Positions 28,801 to 40,800 of a DNA stretch of 64,000 bases are shown here, in pieces; the first letter of the stretch is position 1, and every line of letters starts with the position of its first letter. The notes under the pieces were generated by a model that was not told where the DNA came from, searched no databases, and saw only the letters and a list, made by a program, of their open reading frames with translations. The translations under genes and the position numbers were made by a program. Source of the stretch: Arcicella sp034519515 (GTDB taxonomy: Bacteria; Bacteroidota; Bacteroidia; Cytophagales; Spirosomataceae); the NCBI GenBank assembly GCA_034519515.1, contig JAXHOK010000006.1, positions 124,001 to 188,000 on the forward strand, read 5' to 3'.

Positions 28801-31800
28801 TCCAATCACGGTATAAATACCACCTACTAAAATATCAGCCGTTGCGGTCGTGGCAGTAAATCCTGCTGGACTCGACCAAGCGTAAGAAGTTGCCCCCGAA
28901 GCAGTTATCGTTGTACTTGGCGTTAAACAAGTCAAGATAGCGGTGGTTGGCGTAACCGTTACGGTTGGCGTGGCTTTGTCTTCGGTAATTTCTACCGTAG
29001 CCGAAGCCGAACAACCATTGGCATTCGTTCCAATCACGGTATAAATACCACCTACTGAAATATCCGCCGTTGCGGTCGTGGCAGTAAATCCTGCTGGACT
29101 CGACCAAGCGTAAGAAGTTGCCCCCGAAGCGGTTATCGTTGTACTTGGCGTTAAACAAGTCAAGATAGCAGTGGTTGGCGTAACGGTTACGGTTGGCGTG
29201 GCTTTGTCTTCGGTAATTTCTACCGTAGCCGAAGCCGAACAACCATTGGCATTCGTTCCAATCACGGTATAAATACCACCTACTGAAATATCCGCCGTTG
29301 CGGTCGTGGCAGTAAAACCGCCAGTTCCTGACCAAGCGTAAGAAGTTGCCCCCGAAGCAGTTATCGTTGTACTTGGCGTTAAACAAGTCAAGATAGCGGT
29401 GGTTGGCGTAACCGTTACGGTTGGCGTGGCTTTGTCTTCGGTAATTTCTACCGTAGCCGAAGCCGAACAACCATTGGCATTCGTTCCAATCACGGTATAA
29501 ATACCACCCACTAAAATATCAGCCGTTGCGGTCGTGGCAGTAAATCCTGCTGGACTCGACCAAGCGTAAGAAGTTGCCCCCGAAGCAGTTATCGTTGTAC
29601 TTGGCGTTAAACAAGTCAAGATAGCAGTGGTTGGCGTAACGGTTACGGTTGGAGTGGCTTTGTCTTCGGTAATTTCTACCGTAGCCGAAGCCGAACAACC
29701 ATTGGCATTAGTTCCAATCACGGTATAAATACCAGCAGTTGTTATCGTAGCATTTGCCGTTGAGGCAGTGAAACCGTTAGTGCTTGTCCATGAATAAGTA
29801 TCAGCACCCGTAGCTGTTATGGTTGTACTCGGAGTCGAACAAGTCAAGACAGTAGCCGTTGAAGTGATTGCCACTGTTGGCGTTACTTTATTCTCAGTAA
29901 CTGTTACACTCGCCGTTGAAATACAACCCGAAGCACTTGAAGCCGTTACAGTATAAGTTCCTGGCAAAGTAATATTTGCAATTGCTGTACTTGCCGTAAA
30001 CGCATTCGTTGCAGTCCATGAGTAAGTATTTCCGCCCGATGCCGTCAATGCTGTACTTGGATTTGCACAAGTCAGAATTACAGAGGTTGGAGTGATACTT
30101 GCTGTTGGCGTAAGATTAATAATTACGTTAGCCATAGCCGAAACCACACAACTATTAGCATCGGTAACTGTTACGGTGTATGCTCCACCATTAACTGCTT
30201 GTGCGTTCGTGATACTGATTGAAGCACTTGTTGAAGTAAATGAATTTGGACCAGACCATGCGTAAGTTCCAACAGCACTTGTTGAAAGGCTCAATGTTGA
30301 ACCACTACAAAGTGTTGTTGCACCCGTGATAGTTGGAAGCACTGGCGTATTGAATGTTACTGTTGTTGAAACAGTTGGTACAACACAACCTTTTGAATCT
30401 GTAACTACCAATGTATTTGTACTTGTTGAGGTAACTAATAAGGTTGAAGTTCCTACTGTTCCATTCCAAGTATAAGTATAAGGAGCAGTTCCACCCGTTG
30501 CGGTTGCCGTTAAAGTTACTGTATTACCCACACAAGCAATACCCGAAGAGGCGACTGTTGCGGTTGGCAAAGTGGCTGGTTCTGTAATAGTTACATTAAC
30601 TGATGCTTTACAACCAGTCGATATATCATTGGCAACTACTGGATACGTTCCAGCTAAAATACCTCCGAATGTTCCACTTGATTGAACCGTTCCTGCATTA
30701 AACGAATAATTATATGAACCACTACCCGTTGAAGCTAAAACTGTTACACTTCCATCATTACCACCTTTGCAACTCACATTGGTTTGTGCTGTAACAGTTA
30801 TTGTAGGATCAGTAGCGTTGGTTGTGGTAACACTTCCCGACATCAATACTTTGCAGCCTGTTACAGGATTTGTTGCTTCAATAGTATATGTTCCCAAAAT
30901 ATTTGAAGGAGGCGTAAATTCCAAAGCACTTCCTGTTCCTGCTAATACCGAACCACCAAAGCCTGTTGCCGTTAATTTATAATTTACACCCACCATTGAA
31001 CCGCTTAATCTAATTGGAGAAGCTACCCCTGAGCATATTGCAGGGTTTCCAGTAACATCATAAACTGTTGGTAAAGGATTGATTATTACCGCTGTTGTCG
31101 CCGTTGCCACACAACTATTACCATCCGTTACTGTAACCGTATAAACTCCTGCGGCAGCCAAAGTTGTTACCGTAATACCAGCGTTTTGTGTTGAAGCCGT
31201 AAAGCTATTTGGTCCAGCCCAAGCGTAAGTTAAACCACCCGTTGAAGAAGTTGGCATTGAAGTTAATGTCAATGCTGATGCTTCGCAGACTGGGGTATTG
31301 CTTGATGCTGTGATACTTGTTACTGAGGTTGGCTCAGTAATCATAACAGTTGCTGTGGCGGTACAAGTATTTGCATCGCTAACAGTAACTGTATATGTTC
31401 CTGCAATTAAACCTGTTGCCGTTGCAGCAGTCTGACCATTTGACCAAAGATATGTATGCGAACCTGTACCATTAGCAGCCAATGCTGTTGCTGTGCCTGT
31501 TGCATCATTTTTGCATAAAACGTTTACTTGACTCGGAACAGTTACCGATACATTTGTTGCTGGTTGAGTAATCTCTGTTGTTGCCGTAGTACTACAACCT
31601 CCTGCATCTGTTATTGTTACCGTATATGTTCCTGCAATTAAACCCGTGGCTGTAATTGTTGTTTGTGCATTTGACCAAAGATAAGTAAATGGAGCAGTTC
31701 CACCCGTTGCTGATGCTGTGGCAGTACCTGTTGCACTTCCTTTGCATAGTACATCTACTTGGGTTGGAATTGATGCAACGATTGCAGCTGGTTCTGTAAT

Positions 31801-34800
31801 TGTTACAGGCACGGTAGTTTCGCAACCATTGGCATCTTTTACCATGATGGTATAAGTTCCTGCTGCCAATGTTCCAAAAATATTAGTTGTTCCGTAAGCA
31901 GCCGTACCGATTTTGTATTCATAAGGAGAAGTTCCTGTACCACTGGTTGCTGTTACCGTAACCGAACCTGTGCTATTTCCATTACAATCTACATTTGTTT
32001 GTGCAGTAATCGTTGCGGCTAATGGAGCTGGTTCTGTAATTGTTACAGGCACGGTAGTTTCGCAACCATTGGCATCTTTTACCATGATGGTATAAGTTCC
32101 TGCTGCCAATGTTCCAAAAATATTAGTTGTTCCGTAAGCAGCCGTACCGATTTTGTATTCATAAGGAGAAGTTCCTGTACCACTGGTTGCTGTTACCGTA
32201 ACCGAACCTGTGCTATTTCCATTACAATCTACATTTGTTTGTGCAGTAATCGTTGCGGCTAATGGAGCTGGTTCTGTAATTGTTACAGGCACGGTAGTTT
32301 CGCAACCATTGGCATCTTTTACCATGATGGTATAAGTTCCTGCTGCCAATGTTCCAAAAATATTAGTTGTTCCGTAAGCAGCCGTACCGATTTTGTATTC
32401 ATAAGGAGAAGTTCCTGTACCACTGGTTGCTGTTACCGTAACCGAACCTGTGCTATTTCCATTACAATCTACATTTGTTTGTGCAGTAATCGTTGCGGCT
32501 AATGGAGCTGGTTCTGTAATTGTTACAGGCACGGTAGTTTCGCAACCATTGGCATCTTTTACCATGATGGTATAAGTTCCTGCTGCCAATGTTCCAAAAA
32601 TATTAGTTGTTCCGTAAGCAGCCGTACCGATTTTGTATTCATAAGGAGAAGTTCCTGTACCACTGGTTGCTGTTACCGTAACCGAACCTGTGCTATTTCC
32701 ATTACAATCTACATTTGTTTGTGCAGTAATCGTTGCGGCTAATGGAGCTGGTTCTGTAATTGTTACAGGCACGGTAGTTTCGCAACCATTGGCATCTTTT
32801 ACCATGATGGTATAAGTTCCTGCTGCCAATGTTCCAAAAATATTAGTTGTTCCGTAAGCAGCCGTACCGATTTTGTATTCATAAGGAGAAGTTCCTGTAC
32901 CACTGGTTGCTGTTACCGTAACCGAACCTGTGCTATTTCCATTACAATCTACATTTGTTTGTGCAGTAATCGTTGCGGCTAATGGAGCTGGTTCTGTAAT
33001 TGTTACAGGCACGGTAGTTTCGCAACCATTGGCATCTTTTACCATGATGGTATAAGTTCCTGCTGCCAATGTTCCAAAAATATTAGTTGTTCCGTAAGCA
33101 GCCGTACCGATTTTGTATTCATAAGGAGAAGTTCCTGTACCACTGGTTGCTGTTACCGTAACCGAACCTGTGCTATTTCCATTACAATCTACATTTGTTT
33201 GTGCAGTAATCGTTGCGGCTAATGGAGCTGGTTCTGTAATTGTTACAGGCACGGTAGTTTCGCAACCATTGGCATCTTTTACCATGATGGTATAAGTTCC
33301 TGCTGCCAATGTTCCAAAAATATTAGTTGTTCCGTAAGCAGCCGTACCGATTTTGTATTCATAAGGAGAAGTTCCTGTACCACTGGTTGCTGTTACCGTA
33401 ACCGAACCTGTGCTATTTCCATTACAATCTACATTTGTTTGTGCAGTAATCGTTGCGGCTAATGGAGCTGGTTCTGTAATTGTTACAGGCACGGTAGTTT
33501 CGCAACCATTGGCATCTTTTACCATGATGGTATAAGTTCCTGCTGCCAATGTTCCAAAAATATTAGTTGTTCCGTAAGCAGCCGTACCGATTTTGTATTC
33601 ATAAGGAGAAGTTCCTGTACCACTGGTTGCTGTTACCGTAACCGAACCTGTGCTATTTCCATTACAATCTACATTTGTTTGTGCAGTAATCGTTGCGGCT
33701 AATGGAGCTGGTTCTGTAATTGTTACAGGCACGGTAGTTTCGCAACCATTGGCATCTTTTACCATGATGGTATAAGTTCCTGCTGCCAATGTTCCAAAAA
33801 TATTAGTTGTTCCGTAAGCAGCCGTACCGATTTTGTATTCATAAGGAGAAGTTCCTGTACCACTGGTTGCTGTTACCGTAACCGAACCTGTGCTATTTCC
33901 ATTACAATCTACATTTGTTTGTGCAGTAATCGTTGCGGCTAATGGAGCTGGTTCTGTAATTGTTACAGGCACGGTAGTTTCGCAACCATTGGCATCTTTT
34001 ACCATGATGGTATAAGTTCCTGCTGCCAATGTTCCAAAAATATTAGTTGTTCCGTAAGCAGCCGTACCGATTTTGTATTCATAAGGAGAAGTTCCTGTAC
34101 CACTGGTTGCTGTTACCGTAACCGAACCTGTGCTATTTCCATTACAATCTACATTTGTTTGTGCAGTAATCGTTGCGGCTAATGGAGCTGGTTCTGTAAT
34201 TGTTACAGGCACGGTAGTTTCGCAACCATTGGCATCTTTTACCATGATGGTATAAGTTCCTGCTGCCAATGTTCCAAAAATATTAGTTGTTCCGTAAGCA
34301 GCCGTACCGATTTTGTATTCATAAGGAGAAGTTCCTGTACCACTGGTTGCTGTTACCGTAACCGAACCTGTGCTATTTCCATTACAATCTACATTTGTTT
34401 GTGCAGTAATCGTTGCGGCTAATGGAGCTGGTTCTGTAATTGTTACAGGCACGGTAGTTTCGCAACCATTGGCATCTTTTACCATGATGGTATAAGTTCC
34501 TGCTGCCAATGTTCCAAAAATATTAGTTGTTCCGTAAGCAGCCGTACCGATTTTGTATTCATAAGGAGAAGTTCCTGTACCACTGGTTGCTGTTACCGTA
34601 ACCGAACCTGTGCTATTTCCATTACAATCTACATTTGTTTGTGCAGTAATCGTTGCGGCTAATGGAGCTGGTTCTGTAATTGTTACAGGCACGGTAGTTT
34701 CGCAACCATTGGCATCTTTTACCATGATGGTATAAGTTCCTGCTGCCAATGTTCCAAAAATATTAGTTGTTCCGTAAGCAGCCGTACCGATTTTGTATTC

Positions 34801-37800
34801 ATAAGGAGAAGTTCCTGTACCACTGGTTGCTGTTACCGTAACCGAACCTGTGCTATTTCCATTACAATCTACATTTGTTTGTGCAGTAATCGTTGCGGCT
34901 AATGGAGCTGGTTCTGTAATTGTTACAGGCACGGTAGTTTCGCAACCATTGGCATCTTTTACCATGATGGTATAAGTTCCTGCTGCCAATGTTCCAAAAA
35001 TATTAGTTGTTCCGTAAGCAGCCGTACCGATTTTGTATTCATAAGGAGAAGTTCCTGTACCACTGGTTGCTGTTACCGTAACCGAACCTGTGCTATTTCC
35101 ATTACAATCTACATTTGTTTGTGCAGTAATCGTTGCGGCTAATGGAGCTGGTTCTGTAATTGTTACAGGCACGGTAGTTTCGCAACCATTGGCATCTTTT
35201 ACCATGATGGTATAAGTTCCTGCTGCCAATGTTCCAAAAATATTAGTTGTTCCGTAAGCAGCCGTACCGATTTTGTATTCATAAGGAGAAGTTCCTGTAC
35301 CACTGGTTGCTGTTACTGTAACCGAACCTGTGCTATTTCCATTACAATCTACATTTGTTTGTGCAGTAATCGTTGCGGCTAATGGAGCTGGTTGAGAAAC
35401 ATTCATTCCTATCAAACTCGTAGTACCAGTACACCCATTTACATCGGTTGCTGTGATAAGTACTGAATATGTACCCGCTGTCAAACTACCAATATCCTCA
35501 GTAGTTGCTGTAAAGCCACCGCCTGTTTTGCTCCAAACATAACTGTATATTCTACTAACAGTACCACCAGATGAGGGTGTTACTGTTAAATCAATAGAAC
35601 CATTATTTCCTCCGAAACAAGTAACATTACTTTGAGTAGAAGAAGGTGCACCTGCCACAACTGCCGAAGGTGCAGTAATGGTTACTGGTGCAAGACTAAC
35701 TTCACAACCATTGGCATCTTTTACTTTTAAGGTATATGTTCCTGCTGCTAAGTTCTGAAATACATTAGTACTCACATAAGCCCCATTATTGATAGAATAT
35801 TCTTTTGCACCTGTACCACCCGTTGCAGTTACCGTTATCTCTCCATCAGTCGAAGTAGCACAACTTAAATCAGCACCATTGTATGATTTTTTTGCACCAC
35901 TACCAGTTATCAGCGTTGGTTGAGAAATGGTTAAAGTTCCTGCTTTTGTACAACCCGCTTCGTCTGTTACGGTAATGACATATACACCAGCAGGGGCTGT
36001 AAGTATATTACTTGCAATAGTTACATTGGTAGATGGATTACTTGTGAAAGTATAAGAAGTATTTGTTGGACTACCACCTGTTGCTTGCAAAATTGCACCT
36101 CCTAAATCTCCAAAACACGGAGCGGGTGATGGTATCACTACCAATGTAGGTGAAGTAATGGTAAGAGTACCATTTACATAAGTAATATTATAGTTACTCA
36201 AACCAGTACCTACAGCATTGGTAGCAACAATTGGGAAGTTTGGACCAGAAGATTTTGTTACTGTTGATGCTGCTCCTGTACTTGATAGGGTTACGCTTGT
36301 AACGACATCTCCTGAAACTAAACCAACAGTTGTAAATTCTGTTCCTAAGAAAGTTGCGATTGTGCCTTCGCATTTATTGCGGTTGCTGGCAGTGATGGTG
36401 AGGGTGATTGGCGTAATATCAGCCGTTGTAGTACCCACACTTATTAAAGTATAATTACCAGCCGTAGTTCCACTTAGTGTAGTCCCTGTTAAAGTAACAG
36501 TTTTGTCGGTTCCTACGTTTTTATTATCGAATGTCGCTGTTTCGCCAATTAATGTAACATCATCAGGTGAGATAACTCCCGATAAAGTTCTTGTCAAAAC
36601 TGTTGCAGCATCAGTCCCATCATAAGGTTTATTTGAGGCTGTGAATGAGCCTGTGATATTCAATTTCTCAATTACACCAGTATTAACAGCGGTGTAAGTA
36701 ATATCATAGTTTCCAGTAACATCGGTAGCTCCATTTTTGATTGTCAATCCACTTGGTGTCAGCGTTTTGCCTGTACCTTGCGTTTTGTTGTCATAAGTCT
36801 GAATTGGAGCAACATCTACCATATCTCCACTGACCAAAGCACCTACCGTTGGCACACCAGCAGATGCCGTTGTTCCATCATAAGTTTTGGTGCTTGCCAC
36901 AGCCGTTACGATTACTGTTGCTTTCTCAATTACACCAGTATTAACAGCGGTGTAAGTAATATCATAGTTTCCAGTAACATCGGTAGCTCCATTTTTGATT
37001 GTCAATCCACTTGGTGTCAGCGTTTTGCCTGCACCTTGCGTTTTGTTGTCATAAGTCTGAATTGGAGCAACATCTACCATATCTCCACTGACCAAAGCAC
37101 CTACCGTTGGCACACCAGCAGATGCCGTTGTTCCATCATAAGTTTTGGTGCTTGCCACAGCCGTTACGATTACTGTTGCTTTCTCAATTACACCAGTATT
37201 AACAGCGGTGTAAGTAATATCATAGTTTCCAGTAACATCGGTAGCTCCATTTTTGATTGTCAATCCACTTGGTGTCAGCGTTTTGCCTGTACCTTGCGTT
37301 TTGTTGTCATAAGTCTGAATTGGAGCAACATCTACCATATCTCCACTGACCAAAGCACCTACCGTTGGCACACCAGCAGATGCCGTTGTTCCATCATAAG
37401 TTTTGGTGCTTGCCACAGCCGTTACGATTACTGTTGCTTTCTCAATTACACCAGTATTAACAGCGGTGTAAGTAATATCATAGTTTCCAGTAACATCGGT
37501 AGCTCCATTTTTGATTGTCAATCCACTTGGTGTCAGCGTTTTGCCTGCACCTTGCGTTTTGTTGTCATAAGTCTGAATTGGAGCAACATCTACCATATCT
37601 CCACTGACCAAAGCACCTACCGTTGGCACACCAGCAGATGCCGTTGTTCCATCATAAGTTTTGGTGCTTGCCACAGCCGTTACGATTACTGTTGCTTTCT
37701 CAATTACACCAGTATTAACAGCGGTGTAAGTAATATCATAGTTTCCAGTAACATCGGTAGCTCCATTTTTGATTGTCAATCCACTTGGTGTCAGCGTTTT

Positions 37801-40800
37801 GCCTGTACCTTGCGTTTTGTTGTCATAAGTCTGAATTGGAGCAACATCTACCATATCTGTACCGACCAAAGCACCTACCGTTGGCATACCAGCAGATGCC
37901 GTTGTTCCATCATAAGTTTTGGTGCTTACCACAGCCGTTACGATTACTGTTGCTTTCTCAATTACACCAGTATTAACAGCGGTGTAAGTAATATCATAGT
38001 TTCCAGTAACATCGGTAGCTCCATTTTTGATTGTCAATCCACTTGGTGTCAGCGTTTTGCCTGTACCTTGCGTTTTGTTGTCATAAGTCTGAATTGGAGC
38101 AACATCTACCATATCTGTACCGACCAAAGCACCTACCGTTGGCACACCAGCAGATGCCGTTGTTCCATCATAAGTTTTGGTGCTTGCCACAGCCGTTACG
38201 GTTACTGTTGCTTTCTCAATTACACCAGTATTAACAGCGGTGTAAGTAATATCATAGTTTCCAGTAACATCGGTAGCTCCATTTTTGATTGTCAATCCAC
38301 TTGGTGTCAGCGTTTTGCCTGTACCTTGCGTTTTGTTGTCATAAGTCTGAATTGGAGCAACATCTACCATATCTGTACCGACCAAAGCACCTACCGTTGG
38401 CACACCAGCAGATGCCGTTGTTCCATCATAAGTTTTGGTGCTTGCCACAGCCGTTACGATTACTGTTGCTTTCTCAATTACACCAGTATTAACAGCGGTG
38501 TAAGTAATATCATAGTTTCCAGTAACATCGGTAGCTCCATTTTTGATTGTCAATCCACTTGGTGTCAGCGTTTTGCCTGCACCTTGCGTTTTGTTGTCAT
38601 AAGTCTGAATTGGAGCAACATCTACCATATCTGTACCGACCAAAGCACCTACCGTTGGCATACCAGCAGATGCCGTTGTTCCATCATAAGTTTTGGTGCT
38701 TGCCACAGCCGTTACGATTACTGTTGCTTTCTCAATTACACCAGTATTAACAGCGGTGTAAGTAATATCATAGTTTCCAGTAACATCGGTAGCTCCATTT
38801 TTGATTGTCAATCCACTTGGTGTCAGCGTTTTGCCTGTACCTTGCGTTTTGTTGTCATAAGTCTGAATTGGAGCAACATCTACCATATCTCGTACCGACC
38901 AAAGCACCTACCGTTGGCACACCAGCAGATGCCGTTGTTCCATCATAAGTTTTGGTGCTTGCCACAGCCGTTACGATTACTGTTGCTTTCTCAATTACAC
39001 CAGTATTAACAGCGGTGTAAGTAATATCATAGTTTCCAGTAACATCGGTAGCTCCATTTTTGATTGTCAATCCACTTGGTGTCAGCGTTTTGCCTGTACC
39101 TTGCGTTTTGTTGTCATAAGTCTGAATTGGAGCAACATCTACCATATCTCCACTGACCAAAGCACCTACCGTTGGCACACCAGCAGATGCCGTTGTTCCA
39201 TCATAAGTTTTGGTGCTTGCCACAGCCGTTACGATTACTGTTGCTTTCTCAATTACACCAGTATTAACAGCGGTGTAAGTAATATCATAGTTTCCAGTAA
39301 CATCGGTAGCTCCATTTTTGATTGTCAATCCACTTGGTGTCAGCGTTTTGCCTGCACCTTGCGTTTTGTTGTCATAAGTCTGAATTGGAGCAACATCTAC
39401 CATATCTCCACTGACCAAAGCACCTACCGTTGGCACACCAGCAGATGCCGTTGTTCCATCATAAGTTTTGGTGCTTGCCACAGCCGTTACGATTACTGTT
39501 GCTTTCTCAATTACACCAGTATTAACAGCGGTGTAAGTAATATCATAGTTTCCAGTAACATCGGTAGCTCCATTTTTGATTGTCAATCCACTTGGTGTCA
39601 GCGTTTTGCCTGTACCTTGCGTTTTGTTGTCATAAGTCTGAATTGGAGCAACATCTACCATATCTGTACCGACCAAAGCACCTACCGTTGGCACACCAGC
39701 AGATGCCGTTGTTCCATCATAAGTTTTGGTGCTTGCCACAGCCGTTACGATTACTGTTGCTTTCTCAATTACACCAGTATTAACAGCGGTGTAAGTAATA
39801 TCATAGTTTCCAGTAACATCGGTAGCTCCATTTTTGATTGTCAATCCACTTGGTGTCAGCGTTTTGCCTGTACCTTGCGTTTTGTTGTCATAAGTCTGAA
39901 TTGGAGCAACATCTACCATATCTGTACCGACCAAAGCACCTACCGTTGGCACACCAGCAGATGCCGTTGTTCCATCATAAGTTTTGGTGCTTGCCACAGC
40001 CGTTACGATTACTGTTGCTTTCTCAATTACACCAGTATTAACAGCGGTGTAAGTAATATCATAGTTTCCAGTAACATCGGTAGCTCCATTTTTGATTGTC
40101 AATCCACTTGGTGTCAGCGTTTTGCCTGTACCTTGCGTTTTGTTGTCATAAGTCTGAATTGGAGCAACATCTACCATATCTGTACCGACCAAAGCACCTA
40201 CCGTTGGCACACCAGCAGATGCCGTTGTTCCATCATAAGTTTTGGTGCTTGCCACAGCCGTTACGATTACTGTTGCTTTCTCAATTACACCAGTATTAAC
40301 AGCGGTGTAAGTAATATCATAGTTTCCAGTAACATCGGTAGCTCCATTTTTGATTGTCAATCCACTTGGTGTCAGCGTTTTGCCTGCACCTTGCGTTTTG
40401 TTGTCATAAGTCTGAATTGGAGCAACATCTACCATATCTGTACCGACCAAAGCACCTACCGTTGGCATACCAGCAGATGCCGTTGTTCCATCATAAGTTT
40501 TGGTGCTTGCCACAGCCGTTACGGTCAAAGCCTTCTTCCCCACCGCCAAAGTAGCCGCCCCATCGCTCGTAGTACTACCACAAGCATTAGTCAATACACA
40601 ACGATATTTAAAACCATTTTTCGCAAAAGGTGCTTTTGTCAATGTTAAAGTACCCGTTGTAGCTCCGCTATATATTCCTCCATCAGAGATAGCAGTCCAT
40701 GAAGAACCATCAAATTCCTCCCAAGCGTAAGAATCAACGCCCGAAGCTGATATGGTAAATGTCGTATTATCTCCGTAAGTAATGCTACTATTATCTGGCT

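Noticed and set aside
22813..40525. Tandem arrays considered as CRISPR
   Set aside because: Units of 228-258 bases have no unique spacers and encode repeated protein domains.
36778..40648. Long open frames on the plus strand inside the adhesin (743 and 515 codons)
   Set aside because: They mirror the 258-bp repeat, which simply lacks stops in that frame; composition is Cys/Ser/Tyr-rich and unlike a protein, and the minus-strand frame has recognisable domains.
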